DNA from: CAZGUX01 sp964529305
GTDB taxonomy: Bacteria > Acidobacteriota > Terriglobia > Bryobacterales > Bryobacteraceae
NCBI GenBank assembly: GCA_964529305.1
Contig: CAZGUX010000128.1
Coordinates: 43,810 to 107,809, forward strand
DNA: 64,000 nt
Reading direction: 5' to 3'
Below are positions 7,690-17,309 of this stretch, in pieces. Each line of letters begins with the position of its first letter. Position 1 is the first letter of the stretch. The notes beneath the pieces are model-generated. The model was not told where the DNA came from, ran no database searches, and saw nothing but the letters and a program-made list of their open reading frames with translations. Position numbers and translations under genes: made by a program.

Positions 7690-9372
7690 ATGACCACCCT
7701 ACGGTTTTGGATTCCGTGCCTGACGTTTAGCCTCCTGCCGCTTGCCTACCCCGTTCTTGGACAGAAGCAGAACAAGTCGTCCGAGGCCGCGCCTCCTCGC
7801 GAGACCGTAGCCCGGCCGATGTCCGAGAAGGAACGGCGGAAGCGCGAGGAGAAACTACGCAAGGAGTTGGAGACCCCGTTCCGCAAATGGCTGAACGAGG
7901 ATGTCACCTACATCATTACGGATGAGGAACGCCAGGCGTGGAAGCGGCTGGCGACCGATGAAGAGCGCGAGCAGTTCATCGAACAGTTCTGGCTGCGCCG
8001 CGACCCGACCCCGGACTCGGTCGAGAACGAGTACAAAGAGGAGCATTACCGCCGCATCGCGTACGCCAACGAGCGGTACGCTTCGGGCATTCCCGGGTGG
8101 AAAGCGGATCGCGGCCGGATCTACATCACGTTCGGCCCGCCCGACGAGATTGAGTCGCATCCTTCGGGCGGAACCTACGAGCGTCCGTTTGAAGAAGGCG
8201 GCGGTACCACGTCCACCTTCCCGTTCGAGAAGTGGCGCTACCGGTGGATCGAAGGAATCGGATCGGACATCAACATCGAGTTCGTCGACCCGACGATGAC
8301 CGGCGAATACCGGATGACGATGGACCCATCGGAGAAGGATGCCCTGCTGATGGTTCCCAACGCCGGCCTCACCCTGTCGGAGCAGATGGGCCTGTCCTCG
8401 AAAACCGACCGCTTCACCCGCACCGATGGCACCCGGTTGGGGAATCCGATCGGCGGCCAGCCAATGCGCATGAACCAGTTCGAGCGGCTACAGCAGTTCG
8501 CGTTGCTGCAGAAACCACCCCAGGTGAAGTTCAAGGACCTCGAAGCGCAGGTCAACTCCACGATCAAGTTCAATATTCTGCCCGTTCAGGTGCGCGCCGA
8601 CTTCTTCCCGGTGACCGAGTCGTCGGTCTTGACGAACGTTACGATTCAGTTGGAAAACAAAGACCTGCAATTCCAGTCGAAGGAAGGGGTCCAAAAGGCG
8701 GTTGTCAACATGTACGCCCGGGTCAGTTCGATGGCCCGGAGAGTGGTGACGTATTTCGAGGATACGGTGACGGTGGATGCACCGGAATCGATGCTGGCCC
8801 AGGTCAGCAAGAAGCAGTCGATTTACCAGAAATCCATTCCGCTCGCCCCGGGAACCTACCGCCTCAATGTCGTGGTAAAGGACTTGGTCGGCGGCAACAT
8901 GAACAACTACGAGTTGGCGTTGCACGTGCCTCGAATCGATCCCGACAAGTTGATGGGCAGTTCGGTGGTGCTGGCCGACCTGATCGAAAAGGTTCCGACG
9001 CGCAGCATCGGGACCGGACAGTTCGTGATCGGAACCACCAAGGTCCGGCCGCGGGTGACCGAGTCGTTCAACCAGAACGAGAAGATGGGCATCTATTACA
9101 AGGTCTACAACCTGATGCCGGACGAGAAGACCAAGAAGCCGAACGGCAGCATCGAATACGAAGTGATGCGCAACGGCTCGAACGAGAAGATCTTCGAGTT
9201 TACCGAAGAGATTGCCTCGATCCCGAATGTCTCGACGCAGCAGGTGACAGTGGAGAAGTTGCTGCCGCTCGCCTCGTTGCAGCCGGGCCAGTACACATTG
9301 AAGATGAAGGTGACCGACCGGGTGTCGAACCAGACCTTGACTCCCTCGGCCATGTTTACGGTGAAGCCTTAA
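7690..9372 (+). CDS. GWxTD domain-containing exported protein
   Basis: The protein (about 560 residues) has a signal peptide (MTTLRFWIPCLTFSLLPLAYPVLGQ), a charged stretch, then the N-terminal GWxTD region (about residues 55-190) with FRKWLNEDVTYIITDEER and GIPGWKADRGRIYITFGPPDE. In the signature motif the Thr is Ala here. The C-terminal half is a set of beta-rich, Ig-like segments. GWxTD proteins are common and uncharacterised in Acidobacteria. The outer-membrane protein gene starts 29 nt downstream, so the pair probably forms an operon. A GTG at 7681 is an alternative start three codons earlier. Confidence 0.85.
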   Translation: MTTLRFWIPCLTFSLLPLAYPVLGQKQNKSSEAAPPRETVARPMSEKERRKREEKLRKELETPFRKWLNEDVTYIITDEERQAWKRLATDEEREQFIEQFWLRRDPTPDSVENEYKEEHYRRIAYANERYASGIPGWKADRGRIYITFGPPDEIESHPSGGTYERPFEEGGGTTSTFPFEKWRYRWIEGIGSDINIEFVDPTMTGEYRMTMDPSEKDALLMVPNAGLTLSEQMGLSSKTDRFTRTDGTRLGNPIGGQPMRMNQFERLQQFALLQKPPQVKFKDLEAQVNSTIKFNILPVQVRADFFPVTESSVLTNVTIQLENKDLQFQSKEGVQKAVVNMYARVSSMARRVVTYFEDTVTVDAPESMLAQVSKKQSIYQKSIPLAPGTYRLNVVVKDLVGGNMNNYELALHVPRIDPDKLMGSSVVLADLIEKVPTRSIGTGQFVIGTTKVRPRVTESFNQNEKMGIYYKVYNLMPDEKTKKPNGSIEYEVMRNGSNEKIFEFTEEIASIPNVSTQQVTVEKLLPLASLQPGQYTLKMKVTDRVSNQTLTPSAMFTVKP

Positions 9373-9401
9373 GCTATAGTGGAGTAGTCGAAGATCCGGT
9401 C

Positions 9402-11219
9402 ATGACGAGACATTCTCCGTGGCGGAACGGCTCCGGGTGGAAAGCGGCCCGAACGTTCGCCGCCGGCCTGTTTGTGGCCGGTCTCCTGGGAAGTCCTGCC
9501 GCCGAATCGGCGCCTTTGAGCAAACTGACAGGCGCCATTCTTGGGGTGGTCACGGATCTGCACGGCGCGCCGCAGATGGGCGCGAGCGTGCTGTTGTATG
9601 ACCGCTACGAGAAGCTGAAACACAAGGTCCTCACGGACGAGCGAGGCGGTTTCCGCTTCGCCAATCTGACCGCCGGCTCTTACTCGGTTCGGGTTTCGTT
9701 TGCCAGTTTCATGCCGGCCATTCGGGATGCAATCCTCGTGACCGCGGGCGGCCGCAGCGTGCTTAGCATTACCCTCGCGTCGGTGTTGAGTTCGGTGGAG
9801 TTGAGCTACGGCGGCGGGCAACCGCGCTCGCTGATGACCGACGAGTGGAAGTGGGTTCTGAGAACCGCCAACGCCGCCCGGCCGGTTCTGCGGTTCACTC
9901 CCGGTATTCAGGGCCCGATGACGAACCACCACAGCGGCGTCTTCTCGGGAACACAAGGCATCGTGAAGGTGTCGGCGGGAGACGGCGGCCTGGTTTCGAG
10001 TTTCGGCAACGAGTCCGATCTGGGCACCGCCTTCGCTTTGGCAACCTCGCTGTTTGGCAGCAATCAGGTGCAAGTCAGCGGTAACGTCGGCTACGCAGCC
10101 CAGTCGGGACTGCCGTCCGCCGGTTTTCGGACCACCTTCAGCCGGAACGCGCACGGCGCGATGAGCCCGGAAGTCTCGCTGACCATGCGCCAGTTGTACA
10201 TGCCCGCGCGCGTGGGCGCGAGTCTGGTATCCAACGTTGGGGTGCCGACGCTTCGATCCCTGTCCCTGAGCGTCGATGACAGCATGCGGTTGGCGGAGAA
10301 TATCCGGTTGGATTACGGCTTTTCCATGGATTCCGTCACCTTCTTCGACCGGCTGAACTACATGAGCCCGTATGCCAAGGTGACCTACGACGTCTCGAAA
10401 GACGAGGCGTTCGAGATCGCCTACACCAATGGCGTTCCTCGTTCGGACGTGATGACGGGCGAAGTGCTGAATGCTTCCCTGCAGTCCGAGATCAACGCAC
10501 TGTCGGTGTTTCCGCGCATCTCCCTCCGCGAGGGACGTGCCCGCGTCCAGCGGGCCGAGAACTACGAAATCGGGTACCGGAGAAACGAGCACAGCCGCAC
10601 CTATCGCGCCTCCGTGTTCCGCGAGCGAACGGTGAACACCGGTCTGTCCGCCATCGGCGGCACGGAGTTCATGACCTCGGGCGACCTGCTTCCCGATCTG
10701 TTCAGCAACGCGACCGTGTTCAACGCCGGGACCTATATGAGTCTTGGCTATCTGGTGGCGGCCACTCAGAGGTTTGGTGAGTATCTGGAAGTGACCGGCA
10801 TGTACGGGTCGGGCGGCGCGTTGGTGGCGGAGCGGGACACGGGTGACATTGCGTCGGCCCAGGAGTTGCGGTCGATGATCAAGCAAGGCCGACGGCAACA
10901 GGCCACCGCGCAGATTGCGGCCAGGATTCCTACGGCCGGGACGCACGTGGTCGCGAGCTATCAGTGGTCCGACCGGCGGGCGGCCACGCCGACGCATTAC
11001 TTCGTGACGCAGCGCATGCGGTCGGAACCGGGGCTGAACGTCTACGTCCGGCAGCCGATTCCCAGCGGGACGGTGTTTCCGGTGCGGATGGAGGTGACGG
11101 CTGACCTGCGCAATCTGTTGCAGCAGGGATATCTTCCGTTCGAATTCGCCAACGGAAGCCGGGTCGTCCTGATGAACACGCCGCGAACGCTTCGCGGCGG
11201 GCTCAGTTTCATCTTCTAG
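9402..11219 (+). CDS. Outer-membrane beta-barrel protein with carboxypeptidase regulatory-like domain
   Basis: The 605-residue protein has a long N-region and signal peptide (residues about 1-36). A carboxypeptidase-regulatory (Ig-like) domain follows at about 37-110: TGAILGVVTDLHGAPQMGAS and DERGGFRFANLTAGSYSVRV. The remainder is made of amphipathic strands and ends in Phe (LRGGLSFIF), as in outer-membrane barrels. No clear TonB box or complete plug domain is visible, so it may be a porin-like barrel rather than a classical TonB receptor. The upstream extension of the frame overlaps the GWxTD gene and is rejected in favour of the ATG at 9402. The stop overlaps the convergent aroE-like stop. 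Confidence 0.75.
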   Translation: MTRHSPWRNGSGWKAARTFAAGLFVAGLLGSPAAESAPLSKLTGAILGVVTDLHGAPQMGASVLLYDRYEKLKHKVLTDERGGFRFANLTAGSYSVRVSFASFMPAIRDAILVTAGGRSVLSITLASVLSSVELSYGGGQPRSLMTDEWKWVLRTANAARPVLRFTPGIQGPMTNHHSGVFSGTQGIVKVSAGDGGLVSSFGNESDLGTAFALATSLFGSNQVQVSGNVGYAAQSGLPSAGFRTTFSRNAHGAMSPEVSLTMRQLYMPARVGASLVSNVGVPTLRSLSLSVDDSMRLAENIRLDYGFSMDSVTFFDRLNYMSPYAKVTYDVSKDEAFEIAYTNGVPRSDVMTGEVLNASLQSEINALSVFPRISLREGRARVQRAENYEIGYRRNEHSRTYRASVFRERTVNTGLSAIGGTEFMTSGDLLPDLFSNATVFNAGTYMSLGYLVAATQRFGEYLEVTGMYGSGGALVAERDTGDIASAQELRSMIKQGRRQQATAQIAARIPTAGTHVVASYQWSDRRAATPTHYFVTQRMRSEPGLNVYVRQPIPSGTVFPVRMEVTADLRNLLQQGYLPFEFANGSRVVLMNTPRTLRGGLSFIF

Positions 11220-12082
11220 CCGGCGGCCACTCCCAACGCCTTGCGCAAGGCGTCTTTCATCGCGGCTTCCGGAGCCCTGACCCCGGTCCATAGCTCGAAG
11301 CCGATCACGCCCTGATACACCAGCATCGAGAGTCCGTCCAGCGTGCGCATACCCAAGGCCCGCGCTGCGGCCAGCAGGCGCGTCTCGGGCGGGTTGAACA
11401 CCGCGTCGCAGACGAGCAGGCCGGGGTCCGCGGAGTGCAAGTCCACCTCCGGCATTGCCCCCACATCCGGAAAAAGCCCGATGGAGGTGGCGTTCACCAG
11501 CACCTCCACGCCCGCCGGCACGACGAACGTTCCCTTCCACGGTGAGAACCGGACGGGACCGCCTGTGCTCGATTGCAGGCTGGCCACCATCGAAGCGCCC
11601 CTCTCGACGCCGCGGTTGATCACGAGCACATCCGCGGCGCCCGCCAGAATCAACTCCGTGGTAATCGCCCGCGCCGCCCCTCCGGCCCCCAGCACCACAA
11701 TCCGCTTGCCCGCGGGGTCCAGACCCGCATCCTGGCGTAATCCCCGCAGGAACCCCTTGCCGTCGGTGTTCTCCCCAATCAGGCGATCGCCTTCCCGACG
11801 GACGGTGTTCACCGCCCCGATCACGCGCGCTTCCGGAGCCAGGCCATCGAGGTGCTCGATCACCGCCACTTTGTGCGGAATCGTGAGATTGATGCCTCGC
11901 ATTCCAAACGCCCGCACGCCCCGCATCGCCTCCGCAAGCAATCCCGGCGCCACCTCGATGGTCAGATAGCGCCAGTTCAGTCCCGCCGCGGCAAAGCCTG
12001 CTTCCTGCATCACCCCTGTGGGATTCTCGGCCACGGGACAGCCCAATACGCCGACCAGTTCCGCCTTGTAATTCGCCGCCAT
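11216..12082 (-). CDS. aroE: Shikimate dehydrogenase-like protein
   Basis: The 288-residue protein would reduce 3-dehydroshikimate to shikimate with NADPH. Family motifs are INLTIPHK with the catalytic Lys71, ENTDGKGF with Asp107, and the Rossmann loop VVLGAGGAARAI near residue 130. The C-terminal DGLSMLVYQGVIGFELWTG matches AroE proteins. Unusually, the N-terminal shikimate-binding HSxSP motif is replaced by GCPVAENPTG, so substrate choice may differ from housekeeping AroE. It converges on the outer-membrane gene with a 4-nt overlap of stop codons. The gene symbol is given for the family. Confidence 0.8.
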   Translation of the reverse strand: MAANYKAELVGVLGCPVAENPTGVMQEAGFAAAGLNWRYLTIEVAPGLLAEAMRGVRAFGMRGINLTIPHKVAVIEHLDGLAPEARVIGAVNTVRREGDRLIGENTDGKGFLRGLRQDAGLDPAGKRIVVLGAGGAARAITTELILAGAADVLVINRGVERGASMVASLQSSTGGPVRFSPWKGTFVVPAGVEVLVNATSIGLFPDVGAMPEVDLHSADPGLLVCDAVFNPPETRLLAAARALGMRTLDGLSMLVYQGVIGFELWTGVRAPEAAMKDALRKALGVAAG

Positions 12083-12133
12083 GGAACCGCCATCATACCG
12101 CGGCGGTGAGAACTTCCGGCGGCCGCGACACTA

Positions 12134-13969
12134 TTGTTTTTGGATGGGAATTTTACCTCGCTCGCCGGCTGTTTCGACCTGTGGCTGGACCGTGCAACCG
12201 CCCCCTTCGCGTGCTGGGTGCTGTTGAATACTCTCGACGATCTCCTCATCGATGTCGCGTGGCTCGTCTGCTGGCTGCGGGAGAACCTGCTGGGACGGCC
12301 GTATGTCCCTTATCCCTATGCCAGTTCGCTCAATCGCGCACCCGCCCGGCGGATCGCGATCCTGGTGCCCCTGTGGCGGGAGCACCAGGTCATCCAGGGC
12401 ATGATCGAGCACAACATCGCGGCCCTTCGCTATTCCTTCTACGAGATCTTCATCGGCGCCTACCCCAACGACACCCGGACCGTCGAGGCCGTACGCGGCC
12501 TCGAGCGGCGGTTTCCCCAGGTTCACCTGGCGTTGTGCCCTCATGACGGCCCCACCTCGAAGGCCGACAATCTCAACTCCATCTACGACGCGCTGACGCG
12601 CTATGAGCGCGAGCACCCGGGGCGCCCGTTCGACCTCGTGATGACGCACGACGCCGAAGACCTGCTGCACCCGGAGTCGCTCCGCTGGGTCAACTACTAT
12701 TCGCAGTACTGCGAAATGGTGCAGATTCCGGTGCTCCCGCTACCGACTCCCTGGTGGCACTTGATCCACGGTGTGTACTGCGACGAGTTCGCCGAATACC
12801 AGAGCAAGGAACTGCAGGCGCGGCAGGCGCTGGGCGGCTTCCTCCCGTCCTGTGGAGTCGGCACGGCGTTTTCGCGGGCCGTGGTCGAGCGCATCCGCCG
12901 GACCGGCAAGTCGTTCTTTGAACCGCGCAGCTTGACCGAAGACTACGAGAACGGCTTTCGCGTATGGCGGCTAGGCGGCCGTCAGATCTTTGTGCCCATC
13001 TGGAAGCTGCACGGAGCGCCCGTTGCCACGCGCGAATACTTCCCGCGCGCGTTCCGGCAGGCGGTTCGCCAGCGCACGCGCTGGATCACCGGGATCTCGC
13101 TCCAATCCTGGGAACTGCACGGGTGGGCGGACACGGTCGCGCAGTTGTACTGGTTCTGGCGCGATCGCAAGGGCCTGATCGCCAGCCTGCTGGGTCCTTT
13201 CTCGATGGCGCTGTTCGGTCACGCCCTCTGGAAATGGTGTTGTTCATCGGCCGGATGGCAGTGGCCTCCGCGGGACGGCGGGTCGTGGATGCTGGCGGTC
13301 TTTGCGCTCGCAATTCCGGTGCAACTGGCCCACCTGTCGATGCGCATCCTCTTTGTCGCCAGGATCTACGGCCTCGCCTTCGGATTAGCCGCCCCGCTGC
13401 GCTTGCCGGTCGGAGCGGTGATCAATTTTCTGGCCACGGCCGCCGCGGCCGGCCACTACGCCAAAGCGCGGCTGCTGCAGCGTCCGCTCGAGTGGCTCAA
13501 GACGGAACACTCGTATCCGGGCCGGGCGGCGCTGGCGGAGCACAAGCGCAAACTCGGCGAGATTCTGGTCGACTGGGGATTCCTCCGTCCCCAGGACCTG
13601 GAAACCGCGCTCCTCTCGCGTCCGTATCATCTTCGACTGGGAGAGCACCTGGTGACGTTGGGCTACGTCACCGAGTCGCAACTCTATCGGGCCTTGAGCC
13701 ACCAGCAGGGCATTCCGGTGGAGCGCGTGCCGCGCTCGGTGATCTCCGTGCCCGTCACCCGAAGCCTGCCCCACGACCTCTCCCGCAAATGGCGGGTATT
13801 GCCCTTTCAGGTGGAAGGTGGGCAATTGTGCCTGGCCGGGCCGGAGTTGCCCAACGATCGCATGCGGGAAGAACTCGGGCGGCACAGTTCCCTGAATCTG
13901 CACTTCCACTGGATCATGCCCACCGACTACGACGCGCTGCGCCGCGAGTTTCTGCCCGATCCGGTGTAG
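12134..13969 (+). CDS. NfrB-like membrane glycosyltransferase with C-terminal MshEN domain
   Basis: This 611-residue protein has an N-terminal membrane helix around LLIDVAWLVCWL. A GT2-type transferase follows with IAILVPLWRE near 74, the DxD-like MTHDAEDLLHP near 176, LTEDYENGF near 268 and the QRTRW motif near 316. Two or more membrane helices come next (about 345-430). The last 140 residues resemble the MshEN/GSPII_E N-terminal domain (LGEILVDWGFLRPQDLETALLSRP, LGEHLVTLGYVTESQLYRAL), which in other proteins binds cyclic di-GMP. This architecture matches phage N4 adsorption protein B (NfrB). The start is TTG at 12134 (a second TTG lies two codons on). No NfrA partner lies nearby. Confidence 0.85.
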   Translation: MFLDGNFTSLAGCFDLWLDRATAPFACWVLLNTLDDLLIDVAWLVCWLRENLLGRPYVPYPYASSLNRAPARRIAILVPLWREHQVIQGMIEHNIAALRYSFYEIFIGAYPNDTRTVEAVRGLERRFPQVHLALCPHDGPTSKADNLNSIYDALTRYEREHPGRPFDLVMTHDAEDLLHPESLRWVNYYSQYCEMVQIPVLPLPTPWWHLIHGVYCDEFAEYQSKELQARQALGGFLPSCGVGTAFSRAVVERIRRTGKSFFEPRSLTEDYENGFRVWRLGGRQIFVPIWKLHGAPVATREYFPRAFRQAVRQRTRWITGISLQSWELHGWADTVAQLYWFWRDRKGLIASLLGPFSMALFGHALWKWCCSSAGWQWPPRDGGSWMLAVFALAIPVQLAHLSMRILFVARIYGLAFGLAAPLRLPVGAVINFLATAAAAGHYAKARLLQRPLEWLKTEHSYPGRAALAEHKRKLGEILVDWGFLRPQDLETALLSRPYHLRLGEHLVTLGYVTESQLYRALSHQQGIPVERVPRSVISVPVTRSLPHDLSRKWRVLPFQVEGGQLCLAGPELPNDRMREELGRHSSLNLHFHWIMPTDYDALRREFLPDPV

Positions 13970-14342
13970 GCCTTCGGCGGAAGATGGCTCCGAACCGCGG
14001 ATGTGCCCGCGGGCTCTCGGAGCCGCGACCGCAAAGGGAGTCCCCGTGGGCCTGCGGCCCACCAAAACGAATCAAGAACGCGTCGCAGCCCCGACGGTAA
14101 GGGAGGGGGTTGCCATGTTCTTCAATGGAGCGGTGGCTCCTCACCGGCCAACATGCATCGCCACCGCTCGCTGACGCTCGCGGCTCAGAAGGCTTCATGG
14201 CGGCGATCGGCCGCCGGTCTTTCACTGCCTCTAAACCCGCGGGTGCCGTGGAGGCGGATGTGAATTCGGGCCCTGTGTAATCCGCGGGTTCACACCCGCG
14301 GGTCGGAGAGATGATGCGCCTCGGCTGCTGGCAAACCTGGAA
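13970..14342 (+). repeat. Intergenic island of short dispersed repeats
   Basis: No gene is seen here. The segment holds repeat pieces found elsewhere in the window. GAGCCGCGACCGC... (14020-14040) recurs inverted at 14160-14186 and again at 20626-20653. ATCAAGAACGCGTCGC (14071-14086) recurs exactly at 19092-19107. A hairpin, CCGCGGGT-TCAC-ACCCGCGG (14282-14301), lies near the end of the convergent gene and could end transcription. Open frames across it are GC-driven and lack homology. Confidence 0.6.
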
Positions 14343-15782
14343 TCAATCCTCGCTGCGCCGCCGGGGAAAACCGAAGCGGTACAAAGCGTCGTTGGTGCGC
14401 ACGTAAAGGTCCCCCGCCGAGAGCGCGGGCGTGGCGAAGCACCCTTCGCCCAAATCGTTGGTCGCGATCACTTCCCACTCGCGTCCTGCCTTCAGGACCG
14501 TGATCTTGCCTTCTTCGCTCGGCAGGTAGACTTTGCCTTCGGCCGCCACCGGCGACGAGGAGTAGCCGCCCAAGGCGCCCGTCAGGCGTCCCGTCTTCGC
14601 CACTTTCCCTTCGGCTGCGTCGAACGACGTCAACACACCGCCTCCCTTCACCAGGTACAAGACCCCTTCATAGATCAAGGGCGACGGAACCACGCCGACA
14701 AAGCTCTTCTCGTACCGCCACAGTTCGCGGCTGGGATCGGGAGCTTTCGCGGCTTCACGCCCGGCGCCGTCGACGCGAATCGCCAGCAGACTCGACGGGG
14801 CCAACGACATTCGCTGGCGCTGCTCCCATTTTTCGGCCGTGACAAACCCATCCTTGTTGCCAACAAACCTCCCGATCCCGGTCAGGTACGCGTTGCCGGA
14901 GTATTCTTCGGGCGACAGCCGGCCATCGTGGTTCTTGTCGTATTTCTCCAATTGCCCGGCGAAGGGATTCACCGAGTCATAACCGTAGCCGAACGTGTAC
15001 AGGGTGTCATGGTCCAGGGTGGGGCTGGCCACGATGGAAGGGCTCAGATTCGTGCGGCTCCACAGCCGGCTTCCATTGTCGACCCGATGCGCGCCCAACT
15101 GGCCCCGGCTCGCGGTGAGCACGACCGGCGGAGAACCGGAAGGATGATACAGCAGCGGCGTCGCCCAGCCTTCCATCTCTTCCCGCGAAGTTCTCCATCG
15201 CGTTTCGCCGTTGCGCGCATCGAACGCCGCGATAAACGAGTCGACCATCTGGTCGAGGACGAGGATGACGTGACCTCCTGCCAGGATCGGCGAGGCGGAG
15301 TGGCCCATGGAGTTCGAAAACGGGCCAAGGGGCGTCGTCCAGCGGACCGTTCCAGAGGCGTCGTAGGAGATGAGCCCGTAGTCCGCGAAGAAAGAGTAGA
15401 CGTTCTCTCCGTCGGTGACCGGCGTGATGGCCGCCGCGTGATTGAGGTTGTTGGCCGACTCGGCGCGCGGCCGAGGGACCGAACGCTCCCACAGCAGGCT
15501 CCCGGATTCGCGGTCGAAGCACTGAGTGAAGAGTTTGCCTTCATCAAGGGCCGTGAGGAAGATGTGGCGGCGGGTGAGCACCGGCGACGACTTCCCGGGC
15601 CGCACGGGCGTCCTCCAGCGGACATTCGTGGTCTTGCTGAACTCGGCGGGAAATCCGGTGTCTCTGGACACCCCCGAGCCATTCGGCCCCCGGAACCGCG
15701 TCCATTCTTCCGCTCTCGCGGCGAACCCGATCAGGACTAAGACCACCGGCAACCACGTCGTCACACCGGGCAAGTATAACAT
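14343..15782 (-). CDS. PQQ-binding-like beta-propeller protein with EF-hand insert
   Basis: The protein of about 479 residues is exported (signal region LPVVLVLIGFAARAEEW) and built of propeller blades such as GSLLWERSVPRP, GTVRWTTPLGP, GETRWRTSREEMEGWATPLL and GGYSSSPVAAEGKVYLPSEEGKI. An insert near residues 275-320 holds two EF-hand-like calcium loops (DKNHDGRLSPEEY and VGNKDGFVTAEKW). Family members are outer-surface or periplasmic proteins; PQQ binding itself is not shown. A TATACT box overlaps the first codons, so a GTG at 15764 (MTTWLPVV...) is a credible alternative start. Confidence 0.8.
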   Translation of the reverse strand: MLYLPGVTTWLPVVLVLIGFAARAEEWTRFRGPNGSGVSRDTGFPAEFSKTTNVRWRTPVRPGKSSPVLTRRHIFLTALDEGKLFTQCFDRESGSLLWERSVPRPRAESANNLNHAAAITPVTDGENVYSFFADYGLISYDASGTVRWTTPLGPFSNSMGHSASPILAGGHVILVLDQMVDSFIAAFDARNGETRWRTSREEMEGWATPLLYHPSGSPPVVLTASRGQLGAHRVDNGSRLWSRTNLSPSIVASPTLDHDTLYTFGYGYDSVNPFAGQLEKYDKNHDGRLSPEEYSGNAYLTGIGRFVGNKDGFVTAEKWEQRQRMSLAPSSLLAIRVDGAGREAAKAPDPSRELWRYEKSFVGVVPSPLIYEGVLYLVKGGGVLTSFDAAEGKVAKTGRLTGALGGYSSSPVAAEGKVYLPSEEGKITVLKAGREWEVIATNDLGEGCFATPALSAGDLYVRTNDALYRFGFPRRRSED

Positions 15783-15896
15783 TCGGAGGAATCGGCGGAT
15801 CCCATGCCGGCGCCGGCCATGGTTGCCGGACCGATCGGACCTCCGGTTGGACGGCCGCCAGGCAATGAGGAGTCAAATCTGAGAAGCTGGAAGGCT

Positions 15897-17309
15897 ATGT
15901 GGCGACCATCGCTTCTTCTCTTCTTCCCTGTTTTCCTGGCCGCGCAGTCGCCCCTCCGGTTTGGGAGCGACCTGCAGTTGTTCGTCGACGACTATCTTAT
16001 CGAGTCGATGAAGGGGACCCGGCTTTGGCTGCATCACCCGATTCCCGCGGGAAAAGCCATTGCCTTCGACGAACCGTGGGAAGGCAACGTCAGCGCATAC
16101 GTCACCGTTTTTCGCGACGGCCCGAAAGTCCGCATGTACTACCGCGGCGTCAACGACCCAGCCTATGTGAAAGCCTCGGCGCTCCAGCCTGGCGAGATGA
16201 AGCATGCCAAGAACGATGAAGTGGTCTGCTACGCGGAGAGCCCCGACGGCATCGCCTGGACCAAGCCCAAACTGGGCATCTTCGACTTTCGCGGCTCCAA
16301 GGCGAACAACATCCTGATGGCCGGAGATGCGCGGCACAACTTCGCCCCGTTTAAGGATCCCAACCCCGCCGCGCCTCCGGCGGCACGCTACAAGGGATTG
16401 GGCGGCGCGCGCAAACTCTGGGCGTACCAGTCGGCCGACGGAATCCATTGGACCAAGACGCGAGAGGAACCCGTAATCACCGACGGCGCCTTCGACTCCC
16501 AGAATCTGGCGTTCTGGGATTCCAAGCGCGGCGAATACGTGGCGATCTACCGCGACTTTCTGCAGGGCGTCCGTACCATCAAATGCGCCCGTTCGAAAGA
16601 TTTCCTGACTTGGACCGCGGGCGAATGGGCGGACTACGGCAAGGCGCCGGCCGAGCAACTCTACACCAACGCCACCCAGCCGTACTTCCGGGCGCCGCAG
16701 ATCTACCTCGCGTTCCCCAAGCGCTACGTCCCGTCGCGATTCGTGAATCAAGGAGTGACCGATCGGGGAGTCTCGGAAGCCGTGTTCATGACGAGCCGCG
16801 ATGGCGTGCACTGGAACCGGTTTCTGGAAGCCTTCATCCGGCCGGGCCGCGACCCGAGGGACTGGGTCCACCGCAACCGTATGACGGCCGCGGGTCTCAT
16901 CCCTACAGCCGAGGACGAGATCTCACTCTACGTTTCGCGGCACTACAACTTTCCCAGCGCCTACCTGGAGCGGCTCACCATCCGGACCGACGGGTTTGTC
17001 TCCCTGCACGCGGACTATTCCGGAGGCACCATGACCACCCGGCCGTTCTTCATCGAAGGGAACAGGATGGCTCTCAACTATGCGACCTCCGCGGCCGGCA
17101 GCATCCGCTGGGAGATCCTCGACATCAACGGCAATCCGCTGTCGGGTTTCAGTACGGAAGAAACAAAGCTGTTGTGCGGCGACCAGATCGCCGAAGTGAT
17201 CGAGTTGCAGCGGCGCCGCACGGGCGAGCGCGGGTTGGGTTCGCGGCCCGTCCGATTGCGGTTCCACCTCAAGGACGCGGACCTCTATTCGCTGCAGTTC
17301 CTCGAGTGA
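15897..17309 (+). CDS. Exported glycosyl hydrolase-like five-bladed propeller protein
   Basis: The 470-residue protein has a signal peptide (MWRPSLLLFFPVFLAAQS). It then carries repeats of the type seen in GH32/43-like and sialidase-like propellers: YAESPDGIAWTKPKLGIFDF, YQSADGIHWTKTREEPVI, ARSKDFLTWTAGEW and MTSRDGVHWNRFLEAFI. These units resemble Asp-box-like turns, and the early LFVDDYLIES is typical of uncharacterised proteins in planctomycetes and acidobacteria. A catalytic triad cannot be assigned. A glycan-related role is inferred from fold only. An ATG 31 codons upstream is rejected because the signal peptide begins at 15897, where GGAAGG precedes the start. Confidence 0.6.
   Translation: MWRPSLLLFFPVFLAAQSPLRFGSDLQLFVDDYLIESMKGTRLWLHHPIPAGKAIAFDEPWEGNVSAYVTVFRDGPKVRMYYRGVNDPAYVKASALQPGEMKHAKNDEVVCYAESPDGIAWTKPKLGIFDFRGSKANNILMAGDARHNFAPFKDPNPAAPPAARYKGLGGARKLWAYQSADGIHWTKTREEPVITDGAFDSQNLAFWDSKRGEYVAIYRDFLQGVRTIKCARSKDFLTWTAGEWADYGKAPAEQLYTNATQPYFRAPQIYLAFPKRYVPSRFVNQGVTDRGVSEAVFMTSRDGVHWNRFLEAFIRPGRDPRDWVHRNRMTAAGLIPTAEDEISLYVSRHYNFPSAYLERLTIRTDGFVSLHADYSGGTMTTRPFFIEGNRMALNYATSAAGSIRWEILDINGNPLSGFSTEETKLLCGDQIAEVIELQRRRTGERGLGSRPVRLRFHLKDADLYSLQFLE

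Noticed and set aside
8232..9401. Long in-frame extension of the outer-membrane protein
   Set aside because: It runs through the GWxTD gene in another frame; the signal peptide begins at 9402.
9369..11540. A 723-codon open frame on the minus strand
   Set aside because: It is antisense to the outer-membrane protein gene and shows no motif.
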